A stretch of DNA of 64,000 nucleotides from Phorcus lineatus (Eukaryota > Mollusca > Gastropoda > Trochida > Trochidae): NCBI GenBank assembly GCA_921293015.1, contig OV121088.1, positions 8,369,882-8,433,881 of the forward strand, written 5' to 3'. Each line of letters begins with the position of its first letter. Within the stretch, counting starts at the first letter, position 1. Shown here piece after piece: positions 25,274 to 37,815 of the stretch. The position numbers and the translations under genes are program-made. Under the pieces are notes generated by a model, which saw only the letters and a list, made by a program, of their open reading frames with translations, searched no databases and had not been told where the DNA came from.

Positions 25274-26610
25274 GTAGCAGGACTATATTTGGTTCTGAAC
25301 AAGATTTTCCTGAAACTGAGGAAGATAAGCAACAACTCGATCCTTATATAATAAAGAGATTATTACCCGAGAAAGTGTGTCATATGACTTTTACGAAACT
25401 TTCCACATACCACCCTGTTTCTAATCTTATTCATTTAGCTTTGAGAGCTTCTTTCTCCTCTGACATACTGCATGATATTTTATCACTTTTGCAGTAAGAT
25501 TTCCTAGAAAAAAGTCTTTGCTATATCATATAAATTCAGTAAAGCAACAAATCTTTTCACTAGAGTAACTCTGTCATTGACGTATTGCCACTGTATACAA
25601 ATGTTAATTAAATTATCAGCGGTAATGACCCAAAACTGAATTTGCAACCACCCCAACTTCAGTGTCGTGCTTAAGGTATGTGGGGTTATGTCGGGATTGA
25701 GATAAGGGGAGGGGGTCTTGTGGGAAATGAGGGGGCCTTGGAAGGGGGGTCTAGTAGTGTCACGAAACTTTTGTGTAAATTATGTAGGGTTATGTCTGAA
25801 AGTGAGATGGGGGAGTGGTACTTGGAAGGTGGTTTAATAGTGACATCCAACTGAATTTGGTGCCCAGACTTCATTGTTTTCGTGAAAGGTTTGAAATAAG
25901 AATTCACACGTTGTTATCCAAATTACACTAGTTTAGAAGGGAATACAACAATATCTAAATTTTGTTGATGTTTTTAAAACAAGTTAATAATGATAAGGGT
26001 TTATTTATTTTCTTTGGCCTCCAGACATGATATTCCTGATTTCATAAGAGGCTGTGATTCTTTTAACAAAGTCAGTGTGCAGAAGATAAATGGAGGGACT
26101 TTTTCGTACTCTTAGATTTATGGTCCACAGTTATCAAAGACACAATGTAGTCCTGAGACAAGATTTTCTTTTTCATCACTGTAGGTTGCAGCCACTCCTG
26201 AATTGAAATAAAACAGTTTTATATTTTCAGCAATTGTTTTTCTTCTTGCTGTGAAAAGCCCAGGGATTATCATAATATTTCCGTAGCCGCTGACATCTTT
26301 ACTGAATTTGAACTTCTTAGGCCGTTTAAGGTCACAGAGCTGCAGGAGCCTAGGGTCAGAGGTCAAGGTTCATAGGTTAGAGTAGTTCCCCTTGGAGGAA
26401 GGTTTAACTTGTCATCACCAGGACTGTGAAGTGAAGTCACTCACATCTCCACGTGGATTACTGACCTGGCTGGAGATCTCTATATTGCTTTCACAGAGGA
26501 AATACATTCACACTAGTTTCTCAAATCCAGACATTTTTACCACATTAGATAGGGGGAGCAAATGAGGTCACACCTTTAAATATTTGTTACATATAGCCAA
26601 TGGTTTTACT

Positions 26611-26633
26611 CCCCCCCCCCCCCCCCCCCCCCC
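26611..26633. repeat. Poly-C run (23 C)
   Basis: A pure run of 23 cytosines. Such runs are prone to sequencing length error. Confidence 0.98.
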
Positions 26634-26884
26634 TTTTCTTCATGTGAGAATATTTTTTCAACAATCATAAGCCTCTGTTTAACTGCTGTAAGTTTAGACT
26701 AAGTGACCAATATGCTTAAGAGATTTTTTCAAACCTCGCCATTATCCAATTTTGCTGAACGGTTAGGCTTCAGTTTATTTTGAGAGGAGTCAAACCTGGA
26801 AAATTTAACTTCTCCAGATATTGTTTCTAAAGTATCCAAACAATAAACAAGCTTGTATGTCAACAGATGATTTAAGATTGAAGC

Positions 26885-27260
26885 GTTAATTGTTATCATC
26901 ATGTATTTTCATGTCTTGCAAAATCATCAGTATTTTGTTTCTTTTTCAAAGTCTTAGATATTGAACTCAAATGACATGTCTGCCTTTGATGACCCTTCAT
27001 CTAATTAAAAGCAAATCACACAAATTTTACAAAGAAACCATACTCCAGTTTGTTATGCATACTGTCCACAAAACAACGCATTTTACTTCTCTGTCAACAG
27101 AGCTTGTTTAATTGCCATCATCTTATTCTCTCCATATTATGTTCATTTTGGAATTTTTTAAGTACTTGATATTGAACTCAAACAGTGATTCATGATGTGT
27201 CCATATTTGGTGTCCGTTTACCTAATTGAAAACAAATCACACAAATTTACACTTGTTCTA
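26885..27260. repeat. Diverged ~230-bp direct duplication
   Basis: Two spaced blocks share, in order, ATTG(T/C)(T/C)ATCATC, a TTTTT-AAGT stretch, GATATTGAACTCAAA, TCTAATTAAAAGCAAATCAC (second copy: CCTAATTGAAAACAAATCAC) and ACAAATTT. They lie about 225 bp apart. Fairly diverged, so an old local duplication. Confidence 0.6.
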
Positions 27261-28159
27261 CATAGAGTAAAAAAACCAGCACGTTTTGCTAATCTAGGAA
27301 AACTGTGTTTGAAAAACAAAGGAGCATACCAACTTTCCTGCAATATTGGCCTGGTTTAGAAAACAACATGGCTATCCGAAAGACAAGCTCAAAGGAGTAA
27401 GCAGCTGTACTCTGGTTCAACAAAAAGCACAACATATTTACCATCTAATTTAGAAAAGTTACAACTTTTTTCTTTAGTATTATGCTCTATGTCTCATGAA
27501 ACTTTGAAAGGTTTATTGAAGAAGGTTGTTTGAATATTGAGACATTTTTCTCATCTGCCATTTATAAATTTATCAATTTCATTTAAGTCTTCCCATCCTC
27601 ACAAGATAATTTCTCAAACTCAGATTAGGGACACTTCTAAGACACTTCCCTTCTCACAACCCCCCTCCCCTTATCTAAAAAAATATCAAAACTTGGCCAA
27701 GGGTTAGACAGGATTTAAAGTGAAATTTGATTTGATGATTATCTGTGACTTACTGAAAAAGGTTTGGTACGTGAAAAAAACAAGGATTGTGTCAATACCT
27801 GGCAAATAACATCAGCAGGTTGCTTCGAATGACAAAGTGTTAATCAGGACAAATGTAAACTGATTTAAATATGACTTTTGTGACTCGCTGCATGGCAGAA
27901 ACATTTTTAATTGTCAAAACGGATAGACAAGACACTAATAAAGTAAAATATTAACAGTATATTTTTAAAAGTTTTGACATTGAATACCCATTATTTCATT
28001 TTCAACAGGGTGGGTGTTTTTAAAGTCATATAACTTTTTAGAGAAAATTTTTATTGTAAAAGATTAAAGTGTATGTTATTATTTGAACTCCAACCTACCA
28101 CACCGATTTTTTTTTATTTGGTTGTTTGTTAAAGAAAAGACTGATTATTGCAGAAAGAA

Positions 28160-28326
28160 TAGACTAAAATTTAGTCTATGAAATATTTTAATAATTGACT
28201 GTTCCTTCATCTATATATTCTACTCTTCGGGCTCCTAATTCAGTCAATCTAGATTTGCTTAATGTGGACCTAGACTGTATTAAAGGCTTTTATTTAAATA
28301 CACAATCATGAAGCAGGACTACAGAA
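28160..28326 (-). pseudogene. Broken copy of the 25.2-kb repeat ORF
   Basis: The minus strand aligns with 25115-25290: CTTTAATACAGTCTAGGTCC, ATCTAGATTGACTGAAT, TTAGGAGCCC(G/A)AAGA and CATAGACTAAATTTTAG(G) are common. Relative to the longer copy it has lost 11 bp after GACTGAAT, has an early TAA, and ends where the longer copy continues, so it cannot encode the same protein. Confidence 0.6.
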
Positions 28327-28539
28327 AGAGATAACACAAGCGTTTCATCAGTGAAATAAATATTTAGTTAACCTCTTGTCTGCTGCCTTTTATTTTGGAG
28401 TAAAACTGGTTTACAGCCTCTGCTGTATCCAGCAGGGAGAAGGTTAAACTACCGCCTGTTGTGTTCAGTTCATAAAAGTCTAAACTAATGTTGAAGGGCC
28501 TACTCAAATCCATTTGGATTGCACAAAAATATCCACAAA

Positions 28540-29180
28540 ACCATCAGATTCTCTATGAACAACCGTTAGAGAGATGTCAAATGCCTTTATGTAATTAATG
28601 CATCACAAACAATGAAACACGTAGAGTCACACTGAAACAATTGTTGCTTTGCAAAAGTCATAGCTACACATGTGCACACATGAAAAAAGTCACAGTTTAT
28701 GTTTCACCATATGGGTTAAAAAGACATGTAAACACGCTGACAATGGAAAACATAAGTTCCCTGTCAGGAGCGATTGATTGCGGTGGCCGCTTCCAACAAA
28801 CACAAGAAAGGCTGACGTATTGTCCAACGTGACAAGATAACTGTCAAATTAATGGGTTTCAATTACAATCCTTGGCTTACAGCAAAGAGGGGTGTCTATT
28901 TGGGGTGGAGGTCCCTGAACCTTTGTCTACCCGGCCCTGGGTGAGGGCGGGCTCAAATTGTGAGCAAATGATTAGAGGTGGACAATACCTTCCCTGATGG
29001 CTTGTTAGACCATTGTCCAGCTGAATATCGAACTTGCTGACCTTGTCTTTTCATGACGGCAGCTAAATATTCGTGACTTGTAGATTTAAGTGAATTAACC
29101 AAATGCCTGCCTTTACATAAACAGTGTACTCTAAGATTGTTTGTCAAGCCAGTACACAGCGGTAACGTTCTTTCCAAAGA
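28540..29180. promoter_or_regulatory. GC-richer island, possible intergenic/intronic enhancer
   Basis: A stretch richer in GC than its flanks, without coding frame or repeat. It holds TF-like words: TGCGGT near 28780 (Runt-type), CTATTGTCC/GGACAATACC/CCATTGTCC (SOX-type) near 28817, 28980 and 29012, and AAATTAATGGG (homeodomain-type). Density and composition suggest regulatory DNA, but such words are common, and only conservation or accessibility data could support the call. Confidence 0.25.
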
Positions 29181-30579
29181 GGGTAATGTGTTCTTTAATG
29201 AATTCTGTAACGTGACTTTATCAAATGAAATGTTTTTATGTCAAAATGATTATGTTCATATTAGATTTGCATTACCAAATGATTTGTATGAGAAGATGTT
29301 GGTGGATGTTTAGTTAGTGAATATTATCTTTAAGTGGGAGCTGAAGATACTGTTTATTTATCTAACATTGTCATCGTTATTGTTTTATTGATTGGGTATC
29401 ATATTTTCTTAGAGAGGGGATGGGCCAACCCTAAACAAGTACCATGATACTGTATTTAAGCTCAGGGTGTATGTGAACATTTGGCTGCACCCATTGTCTT
29501 GAAGAAAGTTCATGGTCAACTGACACTTAAAACACCACCAAAGGAAAAATCGTATCGCAACATACCCATGAACAGACAAAATTAATGTATGCAACAAAAA
29601 GTTCTCAAATAAGATCAGTTAGGAGAGAAGGGTAACTTTTATTTTTTGTTTTGTTTCTTAAAATGTTATTAGATTATGTCTGTTTTATTTTACTTTTTGC
29701 TGCTTTTGATGTGATTCGATACAGGGTAATGAAATTATTTTTAGAAAATAAAACCCTAAGGTTTATTTATTAACTCTTGATCTACTGAATGAAATTCTAG
29801 GTTACCTGTGATTTTCCGGTCCAATTGTTGTAATCTGTCTATTTGTTTATAAAATGTGACTCCTTCAGATTGCTGATTAAGAAGCGTTTTAATTTCAGAA
29901 TGATTTTCATTGAAGAACTAACGTTTTATGATGGTGTAATAATTGAAGAAAAGTTCACTCGAATCCCACTGAAATAAATTGTAAAAATTTGAAATCAAAT
30001 AACTGAAAAAAATATTTGTTCATCAATAAAACCAAGGTACATTTCCTAAAACAAAAATATATTTATATAAATACTCCTATTAGTTTTTGAGATAAACATA
30101 AATTATGAAAGTTCTGATTAGATACAGACATCTTGTATAGATATTTGCCTCCATCAAGAGATTAATGATTTTGATTCATAGAGTATTTTTCTTGTATCCT
30201 TTGTTAGAAATTTGGTTATATCTAGCTGGAAGCAGCCATGAAGGTCACTGTGTTACCTATTAATGACAGGTATTTGTGAGCATGTTGGTTACAGACAATC
30301 TCTGAAAGGTTGTGGTCAGTGGGTGAAGACGTAATAAGTTTGACCTTCTGTTGAGATTTGCCTCATTATATGAAATAAACTTTGTGCAAGATCTTCGTAA
30401 ACATCTACTTGATCTTGTTCAGAGTTTCCAAGCCCTTTTTGCATGTCCGCAGTTTATTTTTGAATGTAAATGATTTTATACATAATTTACCCACCAGAGT
30501 TTTAGTTCATAAGGCCTTGTTCACAAGATTGGATGAATATGGCAGAAGTCAAACACTCAGTCAGTTATTCAGTAGGAGA

Positions 30580-30625
30580 GACAGACAGTTAGTTGGACAG
30601 ACAGACAGACAGCAAGATAGGTAGA
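30580..30625. repeat. GACA/GATA simple repeat
   Basis: Interrupted (GACA)n passing into GATAGGTAGATA. It flanks the tail side of the minus-strand SINE at 30640-30797 and may be that element's own tail. Confidence 0.8.
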
Positions 30626-30639
30626 TACATTGAGTTGAG

Positions 30640-30797
30640 GTGATACTCATACATCACAGCTGTTAGTATAATTGCAGGGAGAAAGCCCACAACACCATTG
30701 TGGCTATGCATTGTGGCTATGCATTGCGGTAAAACCCCGGACCCCAGACCTCTTTATCCGAAGCCAAAAGTGCTTACCACTGCGCTATCCCGCCCCC
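30640..30797 (-). mobile_element. Full-head tRNA-derived SINE (minus strand)
   Basis: Read on the minus strand it begins GGCGGGATAGCGCAGTGG and continues TAAGCAC, a clear tRNA-like A box (TAGCGCAGTGGTAAGC). A B-box-like GGTCCGGGGTTTTACC follows, then the body GGCTTTCTCCCTGCAATTAT and a CACCTCAACTC tail. The body is shared with the headless copy at 22039. ATAGCCACAATG is duplicated in tandem. This copy links the local SINE family to a tRNA promoter head. Confidence 0.8.
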
Positions 30798-30951
30798 TGA
30801 TACATTGATACATAGGTAAATTGATAGATATATACATAGATGTGATTATGGTAATTGGAGACATAATCACTAAATAAGAATTAGTGTCTTGGATCTGAGC
30901 CGGGTCTCTCTTGAGTCCTTCGGGACCTTCATTGAGGACATTGACACCATA

Positions 30952-31013
30952 TTCTCTCCCCCTCCCCACCCCCTCCCCTCCCCCTCCCCTCCCTCTCCCC
31001 TACCTCTCCCTCG
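30952..31013. repeat. Polypyrimidine (CCCCT)n-like tract
   Basis: Uninterrupted pyrimidine/C-rich tract built of CCCTCCCC units with a few A interruptions. Confidence 0.9.
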
Positions 31014-32149
31014 CCTGTAAATCCTCTCCAGCAAGTGCCTTATAAAGCACTATCTTATGAATACCACTATCAGTGCTTCAAGTCCCAAGCAAATGACACC
31101 GATGGTTGATATACTGCCCCAGAACCAAGCCCTGTATTTGTGGAGCTGTGAAGGTCATTTGAGTGCCTCACCCCTTACATCTTACCCCGACACTTCTCAC
31201 ACCCTCTCCCCCCTTCTTCTTTTGTACCCCATGCTCCTGTGTTCTGTTCCCTCCACTTAACCCATTACCTGTTTTGTTTTTGTCTTCAACTTTTTCCATT
31301 CCTGACGGATCAGAAGCCATCAATGCTTATGAGGGCTTGGTAACTAAAAACTGATTATTTGGTTCTTGCTTTTAATCTTTTCTTTGGAAAATATGCATTT
31401 CCTTGTATAAGAGGTTTAGTTATGCAAATTTTCAGTAGTATGGAGATTTTCAGTTGATGAGAGGAAGCTTCATGTGACTAGTGAAGCAGTGCATAAATTG
31501 TCATCACTGACACGTCAATCAAGTAATACAAACTCTTAAGTCTAAAATCCCACTGTAAGGCTTGGACATTTTATAATAGAGTGGTCCTGATTTAACTTTC
31601 ATGCAATTTTACAGTTGCTTCAGGTATTTTCAGTTATAGATCTTTATAGGTCCATGAAGACCAACTTCTTATGACCTACCTGACAGATATTGAGGAAAAA
31701 TGATTTAATTTTTGAAAAATACAAATGCTCTCTCTTAATTGAGTAGCAGATTGAATGTTAAGGTCATCAAAGATATACAAATCTCTGACTGATTGCATGA
31801 TAAACAATTTTCTTTGATCTTCCAAAACACAAATGCCCTCCCTCAAGTGATTACTAAATTGAATGTTAGAGCACTCTATTACAATGACATATAAATCTCT
31901 GACTGTTAATTATTTGGTTTCAAAGTTGAAATTACTACTTTTCTCTGTACCCCTCCATCGAGGGCCTCAGACAGACAGTGGTCTTGGTAGGGCTTGTGAA
32001 TCTTCTTCACTCTCTGACCTCACAGGTGTCTTTCTGATCAGCGGGGAGGGATGGTGGAATCAGATGTGTTTGTTGATGCATGGGCTGTTAGAACTGGTCA
32101 GTCTGAGTCCAGGCTAGGGGATCTGATTGATAGGAAAGGAAGTTAGGTT

Positions 32150-32475
32150 GAAGGGGGGTGGGGGGTGGGGAAGGAAGATTCAGAGGGGAACATGTTGATG
32201 AGGCAGAGAAAGTGATATATTTGAAGGTGGGGGTGTGAGAGATTGATCAGAAAGTGTTAGGGTGTCATTGTGATGTGTATGCAGTTTTTTGTAGGGGGGG
32301 GGGGGGGGGTATTGGTTGAGAATCGAAGGATGGATGTGTTGATGAGGCAGAAAAAGTGATATGTCTGAAGGTGGAGGTGTGAAGGATTGATATCAGAAAG
32401 TTTAGGCTGGTAAAGTGATTTATTATATATTATACACCTGAAGATGGGGGTGCAAGTGATTGATCAAAAAGTGAA
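32150..32475. repeat. Degenerate tandem repeat with poly-G run
   Basis: Three diverged copies of a unit with TGTTGATGAGGCAGA(G/A)AAAG, TGATAT, GAAGGTGGGGGTGTGA and GATTGATCAGAAAGT. A run of 16 Gs sits at 32294-32309. Confidence 0.75.
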
Positions 32476-32589
32476 TGCTGAATTAGTTTCCCTTGTTTTA
32501 TTCAGTCATCGAAGTGGAATGTGATATGATGATAATGGGCAAATTTCATAAGCAATAGCCTTTGGTGTCTGGTATTCAGAGACAGTTAC

Positions 32590-33330
32590 TAGATAGGACT
32601 GGTTCTTCTAAAGGCATCCACAAGCAATGGCAAATTTGATCTTTTTTGTTCGGATGACACAGTGAAGCATTTCATTGGGAAATAGATTGATTAATGTGTG
32701 GTCATTAAAGCTGGGCTGTAGCATGGACAGATGGACAAATTAGTAATGACCTGTGTCCAGTATCTAGTGTCCAGATTGAATAACTTAGGACTTTATCAGT
32801 CAGTTTACACAGTGACGCCTCAGCTAATTTGTGATGACTTAGTCCCATAAACTGAGCTTAACTTGAAACGAGGAGAGTTATTTATTGCAACAGGTTTGCA
32901 AATGTCTAGGAACATTTTATAAGCAGCATTGTAGCCAAAGTTTATTTGTGTTAGATGGTGTATGCTTTAGATGATTTGTTAAAAATCTTGACACAATCGC
33001 AGGCCATTATGATTTTGTTCTGCCCCTTTGCCTGAAAGTTAGAAATTTTCAACAGGAAGAGAAGGGGTAAGAGGGTATACATCACAAAAACAATGACGCA
33101 ATCAAGGTAAATAATTGTTATGCTCCTGGTGACTTTTATCACAAAAGTCTTGGAGTAGTTCCTGAAATGGGGGAACATTTATAGCTTATGGGGTAGTGGT
33201 TGGGAAATTATTTAATAGGGGATATGTGTAGGCATGTTAGAAGATAGGACCGTGGTTCTTCAAAAGGCATCCACAAGCAACCACAAATTTGGCGTTAATA
33301 GATTGATTAATGAGTGGCCATATAGAGCTG
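32590..33330. repeat. Direct duplication ~640 bp apart
   Basis: Blocks 32596-32715 and 33242-33330 share AGATAGGAC, GGTTCTTC(T/A)AAAGGCATCC, ACAAGCAA, CAAATTTG, ATAGATTGATTAATG and AGAGCTGGGCTGT-like words. The first copy has a roughly 40-bp insertion in the middle. Confidence 0.7.
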
Positions 33331-33354
33331 GGCTGTTTGTTATGAATATATTGA

Positions 33355-33795
33355 ATAGTCCTAATATTCCGAACTATAGTTGGTTGTTTGAAGAGAATCA
33401 AAGAATAAACAATGTCAAAAAATAAAATTTTGGTAAGAAGAAATAAAGGAAGCATTGAATTATTGAAAAGTAATAATCTGTTGAACTTTTGCTGCAAGAT
33501 GAACTAAATCATGGATGGGTTTTATCGGTCGAGCCATTAAACAGGTACAAGTTTGACTTTTGGTTGTTTGTGAGAAAAATCAAAGAATAGATGTCAGAAA
33601 TAACTTCTTGGTAGAAGAAGAAATGAGGAAAGCATTGAAATTATTGAAAAGTTATTATATTCAAAACTGTTACTGCAAAATGAAGAACTTAAACCTTCTA
33701 AGTTGAATTTTTGCTGCACTTTTAACTGTTTGGTTCTTGTGAGGAAATTCAAAGAATAAATGTCAGAAATAGCTTCTTAGAAAGATGAAGAACTC
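33355..33795. repeat. ~185-bp degenerate tandem repeat, three units
   Basis: Each unit holds TTGGTTGTTTG, AATCAAAGAATA, TGTCA(G/A)AAA, TTGGTA(G)AAGAAGAAATGA and GCATTGAAATTATTGAAAAG. Units begin near 33368, 33555 and 33728, the last truncated. Confidence 0.75.
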
Positions 33796-35044
33796 TTAGA
33801 AGCAAAACCAGGATGATGCAGTGGCATCGAAAGCTGATGTGGAACTGAAGAAGGGTGCAAGGTCTGTGCTGATCTAGACCGATTGAAGGCGAACACATGA
33901 GGGACAGAATGAAAGCTTGTATTCTCTGTATTCTCCAGAGATGTGAATACATTCTCCTGGCTCTAGAGAGCCGTTTAGTGATGAATCTTGCTGTAACTGA
34001 AAGAAGCTGGCATGTCTTGATTTCTCATCTCTTAAGTATAATTCATTGCTGCATTTCCATGAGGTCCACTGCTGTCGTGGTTTAAGTCAAGTCAGAGGCT
34101 GTCAGTGCATTGTCAGTTTGAAAAATTGGACATTTCTTTGTGTTGCCATCTTTTTAAAAGTTATTGATTGATTGTGCAAAGTTTCAATCTGAAGTTTTAA
34201 AAACAAATTCTTATAATAATCAGATTTGTGAAATGATTTCTGTCCAGGGCTTTGTTTTTGGAGAGTTTGTCATAATCTTTGCATTGTTTTAAAAAAATGA
34301 CATTAATCATTTGTAGTTATGCACCAATTGACATCCGATACATCCCCACTGAATTTGTATGGAAAGCTTCACTTTTGATTCCTGTTAGTGATATAAAGTG
34401 CAAGTTATTTCGACTCAACTTTGTTTGATATCACTAGCCACACTCATAAAGTTCATGGTTTGCATATTATAGCATATTTAAACCAACCAACTTCTAAATC
34501 ATTCCAAACATGCTCACAAAACAGTGGGGTAGTTTCATGTGTGGTTTTAAAACTAATAAACAAGTTAGGACACATAAACCAGATCACCGGATCGAAAACA
34601 GTTCAGGTTTATTACAATGCATACATTCAAATTTCATATCGATTTTCAGATCATATTAGAAGTGATTTTAGTTTGAGAAAATATTTGTTTGAATAATTAA
34701 AAAATTAATTTCATTTCACTTTCGGAAAACTACCCATACAAGAAGTGAGACAAATTATATTACTCACACCTGCTATTTGGGATGTTTTTTGGTATCGCCA
34801 TGGATACAGACATGTTTTATTATTAACAGAAGGAAAGCACTGGAAAGACATTTAGAAGGAAAGATGATATAAGATTGTAATAAGAGTTACAATGATGGAA
34901 AATGTTACGCACATGTTCAAGATACAGAACTTAGCTACAGTACTTTCCCTAGAATGTTTAAGGTTACGCCTTTCTCTCCCTTAATATTGACTAACTTCAG
35001 AAATATTTATTATGCATACATTTAATGGGATTTGTTGCTTACAT

Positions 35045-35900
35045 TTGTTTCATACAACATTACATTTTCCAAGGATATGTAATATGTTGCTTACATTTTG
35101 TTTTTTACTTTACATTCTCCAAGGATATGTAATATGTTGCTTACATTTTGTTTTTTACTTTACATTCTCTAAGGATATGTAATATGTTGCTCGCATTTTG
35201 TTTTATATATGTTACATTCTCCAAGGATATCTTATTTATGTTGCTTACATTTTGTTTTATACTGAACATTCTCCAAGGATATTTAATATGTTGCTTGTTT
35301 TGTTTATTATTTAACTTTTTCGAAGATTATTTAATGTTATAATTGCTTATATTTTGTTTTTTTACTTTACATTCTCCAAGGATATGGAATATATTGTTTA
35401 CATTTTGTTTTATACTTTACATCTTCAAGGATATTTAATATGTTGCTTACATTTTTTTTTTTTTACTTTACATTCTCCAAGGATATTTAATATGTTGCTT
35501 ACGTTTAGTTTTTTTTACTTTACATTCTCCAAGGATATTTAATATGTTGCTTACATTTTGTTTTTTACTTTACATTCTCCAAGATTATTTAATGTTATAA
35601 TTACTTACATTTTTTTTTTACTTTACATTCTCCAAGGATATGTAATATGTTGCTTAAATTTTGTTTTATACTTTACATTCTCCAAGGATATATAATATGT
35701 TGGCTTACATTTTGTTTTTTTTACTTTACATTCTCCAAGGATATTTAATATATTGTTTACGTTTATTTTTTTTTACATTACATTCTCCAAGGATATTTAA
35801 TATGTTGCCTCATTTTGTTTTTTTACATTACATTTTTCTTACAGTTACTTACATATGGTCTGATATTATATTGTCTAAGGATATGTAATATTTTACTTAC
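35045..35900. repeat. AT-rich ~53-bp minisatellite, about 16 units
   Basis: Units carry TTTACATTCTCCAAGGATAT, (G/T)TAATATGTTGC and TTACATTTTGTTTTTTAC. Length varies from about 48 to 58 bp, mainly through T-run slippage. CCAAGATTATTTAATGTTATAATT is a shared variant of two units (near 35325 and 35580), showing block duplication. ORFs of 60-75 codons in the array are artefacts. Confidence 0.92.
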
Positions 35901-36599
35901 ATTTTGTTTCATATGATATTAGCAGTTCAGAAAAAAAAACCTTCCAAGGTTATTCTATGCTGATATGTTTCCCTTGCTTGGATGATTGAAAGGTGTTAAC
36001 ACTAAAATGATTTGGTGTGCAACACCATATTTTAGACTAAGAATAATTGGTTTGAGTAATTAGGTGTTTTACCTTCTGAAGATAATAAGTTTTGCAGAAA
36101 CTAATATTTAATGGGGACATTTTGAATAAATAAAAGTGCTACAGAGCCTTTAAATTGAGTTCCATATATATAATTAAAATTAAATATCTTCAGGTGTACA
36201 GTCAGCATTCAAATGATTGTTAATGCCCTCCTTTGGTGTTTTTATTCTTTTAACAAGCAATTGAATACATATATGAACATATATTTATATGTAGATGTAG
36301 ATACATTAAGAAAACTCTTTGATATCTGCATATATATGTAATGGGAGTTAGTTTCATTATATCAGATGCCAACAATAGCATGTGTACACGTATGCATATG
36401 TATTTGTGGAGATGTTTATGACACTAATGTGCACAAGAGATATGTGTATGTGGGCTCATCGTGACACAGTGTATCGTGTTCAAAGCCATCAGCTGTTTCC
36501 TTGGCCTTGCGGCGAGCGAGAGGCTGGTCGATGTGACCTAATGTAATCGTGACACATTATTAGGGGAATAGGGTCGAAGAAACAATTACATACACAACT

Positions 36600-37796
36600 G
36601 ACAACCCTCTTTGACCAAACAAAACCTTATTAGTGCAGCAGTAAAACTAGTCATAAGAAAAACGCGACACATTTCTGTTCAAGGACGTGCGATTAGCAGC
36701 CACAAAGGTAGCAACTCCCATATCACACTCCATTCAAGTGGAAGCATTGTCCTGTTCAGTCGCCTCTGTTGTACAACAAAAATGTCCATTTCATGCATGA
36801 GGACCCCCCCAGTGGAGCCTCGCACAGCCTGGGGGAGATGTTTATAGGCCAGTGATACACACACACTCACATAGAGAGAGAGGCACATGTCCAGCTAGCC
36901 CTACCCTGTTGCTGTATCAGATATCGGAGAGCTAGATCCTCTCCACCCTAGCTCCTCATCTCACAGTCTCCCTCCCTCCCTCCCTACTTCCCTCTCTCGC
37001 TCAGTCTGCAGGCTAGAGGAGAGACAGGCCTGGTCTGTTCATTGGGAGGTGTATGTGTGTCTGTATACAGGTCCGGTTTCACAAAGCTTCTGTCCAGATT
37101 CTATCCACTCCACTACTCAGAGTCCTCTACTCTGCACTGGTCCACACTCTACTACAAGTTGGGGTCTGACCCTAACAACTTGTAAGAGATTGCTCAGCTA
37201 GTCTTAGTGAGAGGATCGTGTGTCCGAGCCTTTTGTCAGGGATGGGTCCAAAGATCAGAGGATAGAATAAGAATAAGCCTCTTTAAATGATCCAGTGAAC
37301 TAACTGGGGAGACAGAGACAGTTACAGACTGACTGTTAGCAGCTCCCAGTTAGAGACGAGAGTCCCATCAGAGAGCTCTCTCCTCAGCCCTACTCCCTGA
37401 GAGAGAGATCCATCTCCCGAGTCTACTACCTACCCTCCAAGGAGGAACAGACTGAAGTCGGGGACATCTATACAAGCTCCCCGAGAGGAACTGGCTGGAT
37501 ACGCTTAACACCTCTGTCTATCAGTCTGTCTTTGCTCCACGGATACAACTGTTTTCTTCCCTCGTTCTGTCTGTCAGAGTTCAAGATCAGGTCCAAAGCA
37601 ACACGTGAGAATTGAAGAGGATAGAGAGAGAGACCACAGTTGCAGTTTGGATTATTTCGCTCCTGCCGTGAGTGAGTGCTGTGTATTGCTTCTGGGAAGT
37701 GAAGTGAATGCTGAAAAAATACGGATTCGTGTTTTGGATGTGAATTCATCTGGAAAGTTTTGTGTCCATTTCATCAGTTGGTTCTATTGATCAGGA
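36600..37796 (+). promoter_or_regulatory. Promoter and 5' leader of the + strand gene
   Basis: Composition rises sharply above the AT-rich surroundings, with pyrimidine tracts (CCTCCCTCC near 36965, CTCTCGCTCAGTCTGCAG near 36993) and purine runs typical of an animal promoter/5' UTR. TTTATAGGCC at 36839-36848 could be a weak TATA element. The transcription start cannot be placed. One true ATG-initiated upstream ORF is visible, 37708-37743, of 11 codons (MLKKYGFVFWM), ending 53 bp before the main ATG; it could dampen translation. A long frame that ends at 37790 has no ATG. Confidence 0.5.
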
Positions 37797-37815
37797 ATGG
37801 AAAGCCCAACAGACG
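37797..37815 (+). CDS. First coding exon of an unidentified gene (MESPTD...)
   Basis: ATG at 37797 has G at -3 and G at +4, a good initiation context, and the in-frame TGA at 37788-37790 closes the frame upstream. Six codons (MESPTD) plus one base precede a strong donor, ACG|GTGAGTACC (GT at 37816-37817). The upstream leader-like composition and the immediate donor together make a 5'-terminal exon the best reading. The next exon is not visible, so intron 1 would exceed 26 kb, a size typical of developmental regulators, adhesion molecules or ion channels. Six residues do not identify the protein. Confidence 0.55.

Noticed and set aside
30640..30797. A functional tRNA gene
   Set aside because: A and B boxes are recognisable, but the cloverleaf stems are not maintained and a SINE body follows directly.
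37605..37790. 61-codon frame just upstream of the predicted start
   Set aside because: It begins at GTG and contains no ATG, so it is not a normal uORF. The short ATG uORF at 37708-37743 is retained instead.
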